Under the pieces are notes generated by a model. The model saw only the letters and a program-made list of their open reading frames with translations. It did not search any database and was not told the origin of the DNA. A stretch of DNA of 64,000 nt from Lysobacter arvi (GTDB lineage: Bacteria; Pseudomonadota; Gammaproteobacteria; Xanthomonadales; Xanthomonadaceae), in contig JARUHG010000006.1 of assembly GCA_031216755.1 (NCBI GenBank), forward strand, positions 124,001-188,000. The letters run 5' to 3'. The position numbers and the translations under genes are program-made. How positions within the stretch are numbered: the first letter of the stretch is position 1; every line of letters starts with the position of its first letter. Below, in pieces: positions 8,468 through 17,574 of this stretch.

Positions 8468-9490
8468 TCAGAACCCGTTGTCGCCGTCGAGGATGCGGCC
8501 GAGCCCGCCCAGCACCGAGCCCTCGCCGCGCGCCTGGCCGCCACCCTGCGGCGCGGCGGCCAGCATGCGGCCGGCCATGCGCGAGAACGGCAGCGACTGC
8601 AGCCACACCTTGCCCGGGCCGGTCAGCGTGGCGAGGAACACGCCTTCGCCGCCGAACATCATGCTCTTGATGCCGCCGACCGCACGCACGTCCATCTGCA
8701 CGGTGTCGTGGTAGGCCATCACGCAGCCCGTGTCGACGTCCAGGCGCTCGCCGGCGCGCAGTTCGCGCTCGATCACCGTGCCGCCGGCGTGGATGAACAC
8801 CCAGCCGTCGCCTTCCAGCTTCTGCATGATGAACCCCTCGCCGCCGAACAGCCCGGTGAGGATGCGCTTCTGGAACGCGACGCCGACCGACACGCCGCGC
8901 GCGCCCGCCAGGAAGCTGTCCTTCTGGCAGATCAGCCGGCCGCCGTGTTCGTCGAGCTTCATCGCCAGTACGGTGCCCGGGTACGGTGCGGCGAACGCCA
9001 CGCGCGCCTTGCCGCTGCCGGCGTGGGTGAACATCGTGGTGAACAGGCTCTCGCCGGTGAGCACGCGCTTGCCGGCGGAGAACAGCTTGTCCATCAGGCC
9101 GCCGCCCTGCCCCGTGTGCCGCCCGTCGCCGAAGACGGTGTCCATCTGCACGGCGGCGTCCTTGTACATGAGCGCGCCGGCCTCGGCGATCGCGCATTCG
9201 CCCGGGTCCAGCTCCACTTCGACGAACTGCATGTCGTTGCCGACGATGCGGAAATCGATGTCGTCGCTCTTGCGCGACGCGACCGACGGCGTCGGCGGCG
9301 GCAGATGCGCCGGCTGCACGCCGGTGGCTTCGGCGAACTCCGGCACCGAACGCACCGCCTGCCAGCCCGACAGCCCTTCGCGCCAGCACAGGTCGTTCGG
9401 ATGCTGGCGAGCGTGCGCCCGGGCCGATTCGGGATCGAGCGGGCCGATGCGCTGCGAGCTGCCGGCGGAAACGAAATACCACTGGGTCAT
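8468..9490 (-). CDS. AIM24-family protein with N-terminal GYF_2-like domain
   Basis: 340 residues from the ATG at 9490 (AGGA upstream). The N terminus (WYFVSAGSSQRIGPLD through LCWREGLSGWQAV) has the pattern of GYF_2/DUF4339 domains, small modules usually found on membrane or signalling proteins. A Pro-rich linker near residue 65 leads into an AIM24/TIGR00266 domain (about 75-310) rich in glycine beta-strand motifs (GEGFIMQKLEGDGWVF, GGEGVFLATLTGPG). AIM24-type proteins are widespread; their biochemical role is unsettled. The short C-terminal tail is Gly-rich. The combination of the two domains is the notable feature. Confidence 0.8.
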   Translation of the reverse strand: MTQWYFVSAGSSQRIGPLDPESARAHARQHPNDLCWREGLSGWQAVRSVPEFAEATGVQPAHLPPPTPSVASRKSDDIDFRIVGNDMQFVEVELDPGECAIAEAGALMYKDAAVQMDTVFGDGRHTGQGGGLMDKLFSAGKRVLTGESLFTTMFTHAGSGKARVAFAAPYPGTVLAMKLDEHGGRLICQKDSFLAGARGVSVGVAFQKRILTGLFGGEGFIMQKLEGDGWVFIHAGGTVIERELRAGERLDVDTGCVMAYHDTVQMDVRAVGGIKSMMFGGEGVFLATLTGPGKVWLQSLPFSRMAGRMLAAAPQGGGQARGEGSVLGGLGRILDGDNGF

Positions 9491-9631
9491 GGGAATCCTG
9501 ATCGCGTCGGAAAGCGGCGAGTGTAGCCGCGGGGTATGGCGGTGCATGGGTGGGAGGTCACTGCGATCGCCGGCGTGCGGAGTGGCGTTCATGCAGCGGC
9601 TAGTGCGTTACCGAGCCCACGCTGTTCTGAG

Positions 9632-9652
9632 CCCTCTCCCATCGGGAGAGGG
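9632..9652. repeat. CCCTCTCCC-ATC-GGGAGAGGG hairpin
   Basis: Perfect 9-bp inverted repeat (9632-9640 with 9644-9652) between the racemase 3' end and the AIM24 start. It is a close relative of the element at 6832-6854, so it is a repeated intergenic element, possibly serving as terminator of the minus-strand racemase gene. Confidence 0.5.
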
Positions 9653-9667
9653 GCTAAACCCGCAGGG

Positions 9668-10363
9668 CTAGCCGCTGCCCAGCGCCGCCAACGCGGCGGC
9701 ACGCGCATGCAGTGCCGTCGTGTCGAACAGCGGCACGCTCGCGTCGGCATCGCCCACCAGCAGGCCGATCTCGGTGCACCCCAGGACGATCCCCTGCGCG
9801 CCGCGCGCCACCAGTGCCTCCATGACGCGCCGGTATTGCGCGCGCGACGCGTCGCGGATCACGCCCTGGCACAGTTCCTCGTAGATCACCCGATGCACGA
9901 GGTCGCGCTCGTCGGGCTCCGGCACCAGCACGTCGAGGCCGTGCCGTTCGATCAGGCGCTGCCGGTAGAACGCCTGCTCCATCGTGAAGCGCGTACCGAG
10001 CAGGCCGACGCGCGCGAGACCCCGTGCGCGGATCGCCTCCCCGGTGGGGTCGGCGATGTGCAGCAGCGGCAGGCCGACCGCTTCCACCGCGTCCGCGACC
10101 TTGTGCATGGTGTTCGTGCAGATGACCAGCAGCTCGGCGCCGCCCGCCTTCAGCGAGCGCGCCGCATCGGCCAGCACCGCGCCGGCCGCATCCCAGTCGC
10201 CGGCATGCTGGAGCTTCTCGATCTGCGCGAAGTCCACGCTGTACAGCAGCAGGCGCGCCGAATGCAGCCCGCCGAGCTGCTCCTTCACGGTCTGGTTGAT
10301 CGTGCGGTAATACGGCACGGTCGATTCCCAGCTCATGCCGCCGATCAGGCCAAGCGTCCTCAT
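9668..10363 (-). CDS. Aspartate/glutamate racemase family protein
   Basis: 231 residues of the cofactor-independent Asp/Glu racemase superfamily. Both catalytic cysteines are visible: one in ELLVICTNTMHKVAD (about residue 83) and one in QGIVLGCTEIGLLV (about residue 195). The N-terminal LGLIGGMSWESTVPYYR motif is typical of the YgeA/aspartate racemase branch rather than MurI. Predicted role: interconversion of L- and D-acidic or related amino acids in the cytoplasm. The start overlaps the stop of the M28 peptidase gene by ATGA, indicating translational coupling. Exact substrate unknown. Confidence 0.85.
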   Translation of the reverse strand: MRTLGLIGGMSWESTVPYYRTINQTVKEQLGGLHSARLLLYSVDFAQIEKLQHAGDWDAAGAVLADAARSLKAGGAELLVICTNTMHKVADAVEAVGLPLLHIADPTGEAIRARGLARVGLLGTRFTMEQAFYRQRLIERHGLDVLVPEPDERDLVHRVIYEELCQGVIRDASRAQYRRVMEALVARGAQGIVLGCTEIGLLVGDADASVPLFDTTALHARAAALAALGSG

Positions 10364-12027
10364 GGCGCGGCCTTCGCAGGCGCCGCGGCCTTGCCGAACG
10401 TCTCGCCGAAGAAATCGCCCGGGTGCCACCGCGGTCGCTGCGGCGCGTCGGCGATCAGCCGGCCGATGCGCGCGTTGAGTTTCGCCAGCCGCGCCGCGTC
10501 GGCCCACTGGATCGGCTGCGACAGGTCGTCGCCCGGCTGGTGGTAGCGCTCCTTGAGGAACGCGTCCTGGATCGCCTTCGCGTCGCCATCCACGCCCGTA
10601 TAGCCGCCGTCCAGGTACACCGCCGGGACGCCCGCGCGGATGAACGCGTACTGGTCGCTGCGCACGAAGACGACCTCCTCCGGCGACGGATCCTTCGACA
10701 GCGACACGCCGATCTCCTTCGCGGCCTGCTGCACCAGCGGCTGCAGCGTGGAATGTTCGAGCCCGATCGGCACCACGTCGGAGGTGGGCGCCAGCAGCAT
10801 CGGCATGTCCATGTTGACGTTGGCCACCAGCGAGCCCGCCGGCACCGTGGGGTTGCGCGCGAACCATTCCGCGCCGAGCAGGCCCTTCTCTTCGGCCGTG
10901 ACGGCGACGAACAACAGCGAACGCTGCGTGGGCGCCGCCTCGTGCGCGAGGCGGTTGGCGGCTTCGAGCATCACCGCGACGCCCAGCGCATTGTCGAGCG
11001 CACCGTTGTAGATCGCGTCGCCGTCCACTGCGGCGCCCACGCCCACGTGGTCCAGGTGCGCGCTGAAGACGACGTGCTCGTCCTTCCGCGTCGTGCCGTC
11101 CAGGCGTGCGACGACGTTGCGCGATTCCACCGGCGTGATCTGCGTGTGCGAGGCCAGGCGCAGCGTGCCCGGCAGGTCGAACGCGCGCAGCTTGCCATCG
11201 CGCAGGTCCTGGAACAGCTGCGACGCGCGATGCACGCCGACGCCCAGCAGCGCATCCGCGTGGGCGGCGGACACCGTCGCGCTTACGCGCAACTGCGGCC
11301 ACGTGTCGATGCCCGTGCCGTCCGCGCCGCGCAGGCGCATGCCCGGGCGGTTCCAGTTGGCCACGGCGCGCGGCCACGGCGAGTGCTTGTCCTCCTCGTC
11401 GGTCTGCACGACGACCAGTCCGACGGCGCCGCGACGCACGAGCTCTTCGGCCTTGGTCCGGCGCGAGGAATGGTAGGCGCGGCGATCGTTGTCGAACTTC
11501 GCCGGCGCGCCGTTGAACATCACCGCGATCTTGCCCTTCACGTCCACGCCGGCGAAGTCGTCGTGGCCCAGCGCCGGCGCATACACGCCCTGCCCCACGA
11601 ACACCGCCGGCGCCTCCACGCGCGCCTGCGCCTGGTTGAAGTTGATGCCGGGCAGGAAGTCGTCGCGGAAGGCGAGCGCCTGCTCGCGTCCATCGCGCAC
11701 GATGGTGAAGCCGTTCCCGTCGGCCTGCAGCACGCCGCGCAGCATCGGCACGCGCTGGAACCAGCCGCCGTCGTCGCCCGCGGGCGCCAGGCCCATCGCG
11801 CGGAAGCGCTGCGCCACGTAAAGCGATGCGAGGTCGTACCCGCGCGTGCCGGCTTCGCGGCCTTCGAGCAGGTCGTCGGCGAGAAAACGCACGTCGGCCT
11901 CGATGCGGCGCGCATCGCTCGCCGCGCTGGCGTCATAGGTTTCCTTCACCGGCGGCGCGGATGGCGGCGTCGCCTTCTGGCAGGACGCGAGAGCGAAGGC
12001 GAGGCTGAGCAACGCAAGGCGGCGCAT
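10360..12027 (-). CDS. M28-family metallopeptidase, lipoprotein
   Basis: 555 residues with a lipoprotein signal (LLSLAFALASC). An M28 peptidase with an inserted PA domain (about residues 140-260). The di-zinc core is visible: FSAHLDHVG, NGALDNALG, TAEEKGLLG and NVNMD. The usual SDH motif reads SDQYAF here; a later YHQPGDDL may supply the final histidine. Predicted to be an aminopeptidase or carboxypeptidase-like enzyme facing the periplasm. The start chosen at ATG 12027 gives the signal peptide directly; longer in-frame starts would bury it. It is coupled to the racemase gene, but a shared substrate is only a guess. Confidence 0.87.
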   Translation of the reverse strand: MRRLALLSLAFALASCQKATPPSAPPVKETYDASAASDARRIEADVRFLADDLLEGREAGTRGYDLASLYVAQRFRAMGLAPAGDDGGWFQRVPMLRGVLQADGNGFTIVRDGREQALAFRDDFLPGINFNQAQARVEAPAVFVGQGVYAPALGHDDFAGVDVKGKIAVMFNGAPAKFDNDRRAYHSSRRTKAEELVRRGAVGLVVVQTDEEDKHSPWPRAVANWNRPGMRLRGADGTGIDTWPQLRVSATVSAAHADALLGVGVHRASQLFQDLRDGKLRAFDLPGTLRLASHTQITPVESRNVVARLDGTTRKDEHVVFSAHLDHVGVGAAVDGDAIYNGALDNALGVAVMLEAANRLAHEAAPTQRSLLFVAVTAEEKGLLGAEWFARNPTVPAGSLVANVNMDMPMLLAPTSDVVPIGLEHSTLQPLVQQAAKEIGVSLSKDPSPEEVVFVRSDQYAFIRAGVPAVYLDGGYTGVDGDAKAIQDAFLKERYHQPGDDLSQPIQWADAARLAKLNARIGRLIADAPQRPRWHPGDFFGETFGKAAAPAKAAP

Positions 12028-12107
12028 GGGCGGTTCCAGCGGGAAAGCCCGGAACCTAGCACCCACCCGGAAACGCGCCAAATGTCGGACGTACTTCTCT
12101 GGCTGCC

Positions 12108-12872
12108 CTATTCCCGACGTGGCGGAAACCTCAGCACGACCCCAGGCTGCCGGTCAGGACGGTTCCAGAGCACCGGCACGTCGCGCGGCGGCGGCGGTTC
12201 GAGCTCGTCCGACAGCGGAGCCAGGGTCGCCTCGTCCTCGTCTTCCCAGCTGTAGCGCTTGCGCGGCGGCAGCGGGTCGGTGCGGCGCAGGAGCCAGGCG
12301 GCGACGACGCCGGCGATCGCCCCGCCCAGGTGCGCCTGCCATGAGACGCCGGGCTCGCGCGGCAGGATGGTCAGCAGCATGCCGCCGTAGAACATGAAGG
12401 CGAGCATCGCCGCGGCGATGGACGCGCGATCGCGACGCAGCAGGCCCAGCACGAACACCAGGAACATCAATCCGTGCGTGATGCCGCTCGCGCCCAGGTG
12501 ACGCGTGCCGGCGTCGCCCAGCAGCCACGCACCCAGCCCGGAGCCGAGCCACAGCAGCGGCAGCGCGCGGATCGTCGCCTTCGGGTACAGGCCGCCGGCC
12601 AGCGTGCCCAGCATCAGCAGGGCGATCGAGTTGGCCGCGACGTGTTCGAACGAACCGTGCAGCAGCGGCGCGGCGAAGACGCCGCGCAGCCCCTCGATCG
12701 ACCAAGGCTGCACCGTCCATGCGGCCACGTCGAACTGCCCCTGTGCGCTGAAGACCGCCAGCAGCACCAGGACGAAGGCCAGGCTCGCGTTGAACGCCCG
12801 CAGCCAGCGTCGCTTGTCCGCGCGGCGCTGCTCGGGGGTATCGGGGACCGCTTCGGGCGTGGGCAGGTGCAT
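12108..12872 (-). CDS. Rhomboid-family intramembrane serine protease
   Basis: 254 residues with about six membrane segments. The catalytic serine motif GASGITHG lies in one helix and the partner histidine in a later helix (SWQAHLGGAIAGVV), so the Ser/His dyad is intact. The family cleaves membrane proteins within the bilayer; the substrate here is unknown. A cytoplasmic C-terminal tail of about 55 residues is acidic then Pro/Arg-rich (WEDEDEATL, EPPPPRDVP). Start ATG 12872 is preferred over longer in-frame starts, which would add a low-complexity basic leader reaching into the divergent methyltransferase gene. Confidence 0.87.
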   Translation of the reverse strand: MHLPTPEAVPDTPEQRRADKRRWLRAFNASLAFVLVLLAVFSAQGQFDVAAWTVQPWSIEGLRGVFAAPLLHGSFEHVAANSIALLMLGTLAGGLYPKATIRALPLLWLGSGLGAWLLGDAGTRHLGASGITHGLMFLVFVLGLLRRDRASIAAAMLAFMFYGGMLLTILPREPGVSWQAHLGGAIAGVVAAWLLRRTDPLPPRKRYSWEDEDEATLAPLSDELEPPPPRDVPVLWNRPDRQPGVVLRFPPRRE

Positions 12873-13014
12873 GCGAACGACATTGAAGCCTCCGCTGCGG
12901 ATTGCAAGGCCGCGGCCGTGGGCCGCTGAATCCCGCGATCGCGCCTGCGCGGCCTCGCGCGCGCCGCTGCGGGAAAACCGGGAGCGGCCGGCCGCGACCC
13001 CGTAAAATGCCGCG

Positions 13015-14184
13015 ATGAACGCTCCCCTGCCCTCCGTACGCCTCAAGAACGCCTGGAAATCCACCCATCCCTGGATCTTCCAGCGCCTCGTCGACAAGCC
13101 CGCCCAGCGGCCCAAGCCCGGCGCCATCGTCGACGTGCTGGGCGTGGACGGCGACTGGATCGGACGCGGTTTCTACAACGGCCATTCGCGCATCGCCGTG
13201 CGCATCCTGGAAACGAACCCGGACATCGAGGTCGACGCCGGCTGGTTCGCGCGCAAGATCGCCGAGGCCGTGTCGCTGCGTCGCGACGTGCTCAAGCTCG
13301 ATGCGGTGAGCGATGCCTGGCGCGTGGTCCACAGCGAAGGCGACGGCCTGTCCGGCCTGGTCGTGGATCGCTACGGCGACCTGCTGGTGGTGGAGTTCTT
13401 CAGCGCCGGCATGTTCCGCCACCGCGAATGGATCTATGACGCACTGAAAGCGCAGTTCCCCGGCTGCCGTTTCTACAGCTTCGCCGACGAACACGTGCAG
13501 AAGCAGGAATCCTTCGATTTCCGCGGCAGCGAACCCGTGCCGCCGGCGGTGATCACCGAGTACGGCATCCGGTTCCGCGCCGATCCGGCCGGCGCGCACA
13601 AGACCGGGTTCTTCGCTGACCAGCGCGAGAACCGGCAGTGGCTGTCGCAGCAGGTCGAGGGCAAGAGCGTGCTCGACCTGTGCTGCAACACCGGCGGCTT
13701 CGCCGTCTATTCGGCCGTACGCGGCGCCAGCGAAGTGCTGGGCGTGGACATCGACGCGGACGTGATCGAGATCGCCAAGGCCAACGCGAAGCTCAACAAC
13801 GTGCGCCCGCGCTTCGTGCAGGCCGACATCTTCCCGTGGCTGCGCGATGCCGGCCTGCGCGGCGACCGGTACGACGTGGTGATCCTCGATCCGGCCAAGA
13901 TGACGCGCGATCGCGAACAGGTGATCCCGGCGCTCAAGAAGTACCTCGACATGAACAAGCTCGCGCTGGGCGTGGTGAAGCCCGGCGGCCTGTTCGCGAC
14001 GTTCTCGTGCACGGGGCTGGTCAGCGAGGACCAGTTCCTCGACATGCTGCGTCGCGCGGCGTACTACTCCGGCCGCACCGTGCAGGTGCTGAAGGTCGCC
14101 GGCGCGGGCGCCGACCATCCGTGGCTGGCACAGGTGCAGGAGTCGCGCTACCTCAAGGCGGTGTTCTGTCGCGTCGTGGATTGA
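13015..14184 (+). CDS. rlmI: 23S rRNA m5C methyltransferase, RlmI-like
   Basis: 389 residues, the normal length for RlmI, which methylates cytosine 1962 of 23S rRNA using S-adenosylmethionine. An N-terminal PUA domain (about residues 1-80, RLKNAWKSTHPWIFQ at the start) is followed by the methyltransferase domain with motif I (VLDLCCNTGGFAVYS), the acidic LGVDID strand, and motif IV (VILDPAKMTRD, where relatives usually have DPP). The catalytic cysteine is in ATFSCTG. It is transcribed divergently from the rhomboid gene, 142 nt away. Substrate position is assigned by family. Confidence 0.87.
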   Translation: MNAPLPSVRLKNAWKSTHPWIFQRLVDKPAQRPKPGAIVDVLGVDGDWIGRGFYNGHSRIAVRILETNPDIEVDAGWFARKIAEAVSLRRDVLKLDAVSDAWRVVHSEGDGLSGLVVDRYGDLLVVEFFSAGMFRHREWIYDALKAQFPGCRFYSFADEHVQKQESFDFRGSEPVPPAVITEYGIRFRADPAGAHKTGFFADQRENRQWLSQQVEGKSVLDLCCNTGGFAVYSAVRGASEVLGVDIDADVIEIAKANAKLNNVRPRFVQADIFPWLRDAGLRGDRYDVVILDPAKMTRDREQVIPALKKYLDMNKLALGVVKPGGLFATFSCTGLVSEDQFLDMLRRAAYYSGRTVQVLKVAGAGADHPWLAQVQESRYLKAVFCRVVD

Positions 14185-14336
14185 GGCGCCCTGCCCGCTT
14201 CTTCGACCGTGGCGGCGGACAATCCCGACGCCACGTCGCGTGATGCCCTGAACGCCGAAGGCCGCTGCGCGTCTCACGACCTGAGATCGCGGCCGATACA
14301 CTGCAAGTCGTACCAACCCGCAAGAGGCGCAATCCC

Positions 14337-15893
14337 ATGGACACGCTGATCATCGCGGCAGGCGCCGTCATCGTGCTCATGCTGGTGTACGTGGCCTGGC
14401 TGCTCACCCGCCTGTCCCGCGGCAATGGCGACGCCGCGTCGCTCGCAGAGCTCACGGCACTGCGCGAAGCCGAGCGGGCCAAGGCCATCGAGTTGTCCGC
14501 GTTGCAGGTGCGCCTGTCCGAACGCGACGCCGACCTGTCCGCCCGCAATGACGAACTGGCGAGGGTCTCGCGCGAACGCGACGCCGCCGCGCAGCGTGCC
14601 GAGCGCGTGTCGGCCGACGCCGTCGAACTGGCCGCCAACCTGCGCGCGCGCGACGCCGAACTGGCCGATCTGCGTGCGCGGCTGGAAAGCGAGCGAAGCG
14701 AAGCGTCGGCACTGCGCACCGAACTGGCGCAGCTGCGCGAACGCGCCGCCCAGACCGAAGCCAACCTCGCCCACGCCGAACAGGCCAAGGCCGAGATCAA
14801 GGGCTTCCTCGAAACCGCGCAGTCGAAGCTGTCGGCGACCTTCGCCGAACTGGCCGGCAAGACCTTCGAGGAGCGCGGCGCGCAGTTCGAACACAACGTG
14901 CGCACCGCCACGCAGCAATCGCGCATGGACTTCGAGACGCTGCTCAAGCCCTTCGCGAACCAGCTCAACGAGTTCCGCACGCGCGTGGACACCGTGTACG
15001 GCGAGGAAGCCAAGGAGCGCGCATCGCTGGCCGGCGCCGTCAACGAACTCAAGACGCTCAACCAGGACATGGCCACGCAGGCGTCGGCGCTCACGCGCGC
15101 GCTGAAGGGCAGCGCGAAGGTGCGCGGCGACTGGGGCGAGCTGATGCTGGAAAGCGTGCTCCGCGGCTCCGGCCTGGAAGAGGGCACGCATTACGACCGG
15201 CAGGCGTCCAGCGAAGACGATGAGGGGCGCCGTCTGCGTCCCGACGTGGTCGTGCGGCTGCCGGGCGACCGCCGCATCGTGGTGGACAGCAAGGTGAACC
15301 TCATCGACTGGCAGCAGGCGATGAACGCCGAAACGCCGGAAGAGCACGAGGATGCGCTGCGACGCCATGCGGTGGCCCTCCGCCAGCACATGCGGGACCT
15401 CGCGGAGAAGAACTATCCGAAGGCCGTCGGCGATTCCGCGCTGGAAGTCACCGTCGCCTTCGTGCCGATCGAAGGCGCGCTTTCGGCTGCGCTGGGTTCG
15501 GACGCCGCGCTGCAGACGGACGCCTTCGCCAAGGGCATCGTGTTTGCGTCGCCCAACACCCTGATGGCGGTGCTGCGCGTCATCGAACGGCTGTGGACGC
15601 GCGACAAGGTGCAGCGCGAGGCCATCGAGATCAGCAAGACCGGCGGCCTGCTGCTCGACGCGCTGCAGAACTTCCTCGCCGAGTTCGATCTGGTCGGCAG
15701 GAAGCTGACCGACGCGCACACGGCGTTCACCGACGCACGCAGCAAGCTCTCCGAATCCCGACATGCCGTGATCCCGCGCGCCAAGCGTCTGGTCGAACTG
15801 GGCGTGAAGGGAAAGAAGGCGCTGTCGGCCGAACTCGAACCGGACGAGCAGATCCTGCCGCTGGTGCTGGAACGCTCCGGCTCGGACGACTGA
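14337..15893 (+). CDS. rmuC: DNA recombination protein RmuC
   Basis: 518 residues. An N-terminal membrane anchor (IIAAGAVIVLMLVYVAWLL) is followed by a long coiled coil (about residues 30-170, heptad-rich in Glu/Arg/Ala). The RmuC nuclease-like core follows, with the signature GSAKVRGDWGELMLESVLRGSGL and later VDSKVNLIDW and VFASPNTLMAVLRVIERLW. RmuC limits inversions at short inverted repeats; its nuclease activity is inferred from the fold. A possible -10 (TACACT, 14297-14302) lies upstream. The gene ends at a strong bidirectional terminator shared with mlaA. Confidence 0.92.
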   Translation: MDTLIIAAGAVIVLMLVYVAWLLTRLSRGNGDAASLAELTALREAERAKAIELSALQVRLSERDADLSARNDELARVSRERDAAAQRAERVSADAVELAANLRARDAELADLRARLESERSEASALRTELAQLRERAAQTEANLAHAEQAKAEIKGFLETAQSKLSATFAELAGKTFEERGAQFEHNVRTATQQSRMDFETLLKPFANQLNEFRTRVDTVYGEEAKERASLAGAVNELKTLNQDMATQASALTRALKGSAKVRGDWGELMLESVLRGSGLEEGTHYDRQASSEDDEGRRLRPDVVVRLPGDRRIVVDSKVNLIDWQQAMNAETPEEHEDALRRHAVALRQHMRDLAEKNYPKAVGDSALEVTVAFVPIEGALSAALGSDAALQTDAFAKGIVFASPNTLMAVLRVIERLWTRDKVQREAIEISKTGGLLLDALQNFLAEFDLVGRKLTDAHTAFTDARSKLSESRHAVIPRAKRLVELGVKGKKALSAELEPDEQILPLVLERSGSDD

Positions 15894-15971
15894 GGCGTCG
15901 CCGCCACACGTCGTTACGGCTTGCCCGATAGGCCTACGGAACATCCGTAGCCCTTGGCTTCAGACAAAGAA

Positions 15972-15999
15972 AAACCCCGATGGTCGCATCGGGGTTTCT
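15972..15999. terminator. Bidirectional Rho-independent terminator, rmuC/mlaA
   Basis: AAACCCCGATG (15972-15982) pairs perfectly with CATCGGGGTTT (15987-15997) around a GTCG loop, with a T-run on both strands. It lies between the convergent rmuC and mlaA genes. Confidence 0.92.
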
Positions 16000-16026
16000 T
16001 CGTTCACGCCAACGAAGGCGCCGGCG

Positions 16027-17223
16027 TCAGGTGCCGTCCGTCGGCATCACCGGCATGGCGTCCACCGGCACCTGCGGGTTGGTGTCGTCCTGCAGGTAAT
16101 CCGGCAGGCTTTCGGCGTCGTCGGAATTCATGCGATCGCCGAAGATCTGGTAGTCGCGCCGCTGCATCCAGGCGTCGCGCACCAGGGCGTAGTCGTCCTC
16201 GGCGCCTTCGCGGAAGCTGTCGGTCGCCAGCAACTGCGCGCGCACATCGACCAGCTGCAGACCCTGCAACGGAATGCGCACGCGGTCGGCCTCGACCTGG
16301 CGCAGCGGGCTCAACGGGGCGTCGCCCACCATGCCGAAGCTGTCCCGGAGCGTGCGCGGACCGAACAACGGCAGCTCGACGAAGCGCGAGCGCTTCCAGC
16401 CCCAGACGCCGAGCGTCTGGCCGAAGTCCTCGCTCTTGTTCGGCAGCTTGGCGTCGGAGGCCGGATCGAAGATGCCGCCGATGCCGAGCGTGGAATTGAT
16501 CAGGAACCGTCCCAGCGACTGGCCGGCCTGCTTCGGCTTGCCCTGCAGCAACGCGTTGATGGCCGACACGGGCTGGCCGAGGTTGTTGAAGAAATTGCTC
16601 ACGCCCAGGCGGAACGGACGCGGCACGACCTTCACGTAACCGCGCGCGAGCGGCCGCGCGACGGTGCGATCGACCGCGTTGTTGAAGCGGTGCATGCCGC
16701 GGTTGTAGCGCTCCCACGGGTCGTAGACCGTCGGGGTCGCGGCCGGCGCGGGCAGGGTGGGGTCGGCGTACTGCCCGTAGATCTCGTCGAAATCGCGTTC
16801 GGCCTGCGTCGGTTCGCCCTGCGTCGGGGGTGCCGGCTCCGTCGGCGTCGGCGGGATGTCCGTCGGCGGCGGCACGTCGGGCGTCACCGGCTCGGTGGGT
16901 GGCGTCGTGGCCGGTTCGCTGGGCGGCAGCGGCGGCGGCACGGGCTCGCTCGGGGGCGGCGTCGGCGTCGGCTGCGTCTCGGTGGGCGGGGGCGTCGTCG
17001 GGGGCGCCGGAGGCTGCGCCTCGGCCGGCGGGCGACCGGTCCCGCCGTCGATGGTGGCCTGCACGCACTTGCGTGCGGCGGCCTTGTCGTCGCCGGCGGC
17101 CTTCATGCAGCGGTCGAATTCCGCGGCCTGGGCGCCCGAAAGCGGGCGCGTGAGGATCTGCGCCTGGCCGATCAGCGGCGCGGCGGCGAGGACGAATGCG
17201 ATGAGGGGTGCGTGGGGGCGCAT
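16027..17223 (-). CDS. mlaA: MlaA-family outer membrane phospholipid-transport protein with long Pro-rich insert
   Basis: 398 residues, well above the roughly 250 of E. coli MlaA. The conserved MlaA (VacJ) domain begins near residue 168 (YDPWERYNRGMHRFNN) and includes SNFFNNLGQP and the RFLINSTLGIGGIFDPA signature. MlaA removes misplaced phospholipids from the outer leaflet and hands them to MlaC. Ahead of the domain are an apparent signal peptide without a lipobox cysteine (LIAFVLAAAPLIGQA), a small segment with two cysteines (39 and 53), and a Pro/Thr/Glu-rich linker (about 64-139). The C terminus carries LPDYLQ (373-378), also present in MlaD. It is last in the mlaFEDCBA cluster. Confidence 0.88.
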   Translation of the reverse strand: MRPHAPLIAFVLAAAPLIGQAQILTRPLSGAQAAEFDRCMKAAGDDKAAARKCVQATIDGGTGRPPAEAQPPAPPTTPPPTETQPTPTPPPSEPVPPPLPPSEPATTPPTEPVTPDVPPPTDIPPTPTEPAPPTQGEPTQAERDFDEIYGQYADPTLPAPAATPTVYDPWERYNRGMHRFNNAVDRTVARPLARGYVKVVPRPFRLGVSNFFNNLGQPVSAINALLQGKPKQAGQSLGRFLINSTLGIGGIFDPASDAKLPNKSEDFGQTLGVWGWKRSRFVELPLFGPRTLRDSFGMVGDAPLSPLRQVEADRVRIPLQGLQLVDVRAQLLATDSFREGAEDDYALVRDAWMQRRDYQIFGDRMNSDDAESLPDYLQDDTNPQVPVDAMPVMPTDGT

Positions 17224-17297
17224 GGTCGCAGTGTAAGGGCTCGGGGAAAGCGCGGCCGGCCGGGCGCGCGGGCACGGCCGGAACGGAGTGTCGCGGC

Positions 17298-17573
17298 TCA
17301 GCCGGCGAAGGCCAGGGCCTCGTCCAGGCGATAGGCCCGGCGCAGGTCGACCAGACCCGGCGGCGATCCGACGACGTCGGCGATCCCCAGGCGCGCACTG
17401 AGTTCGGCCAGCAGCGCCAACCCGGCGCTGTCCACCGATTGCACGGCGCTCAGGTCGAGCCTGCGCGCCTTCGCCGCGCGCAGTTGCGACCACAACGATG
17501 CGACGGCGGCGCGCTCCAGCGCACCGCCGAAGGCGAGGGTGTCACCGTCCTGGCGGACCGTCGCGGCGGCCAT
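17298..17573 (-). CDS. mlaB: MlaB-type STAS-domain protein
   Basis: 91 residues forming a single STAS domain, including the expected DLSAVQSVDSAGLALLAEL region around the usual phosphorylatable serine. In the Mla system this subunit binds the MlaF ATPase and stabilises the inner-membrane MlaFEDB complex. It starts 1 nt after the mlaC stop, so the genes are co-transcribed. Sequence identity within STAS domains is low, so the assignment leans on its place between mlaC and mlaA. Confidence 0.85.
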   Translation of the reverse strand: MAAATVRQDGDTLAFGGALERAAVASLWSQLRAAKARRLDLSAVQSVDSAGLALLAELSARLGIADVVGSPPGLVDLRRAYRLDEALAFAG

Positions 17574-17574
17574 G

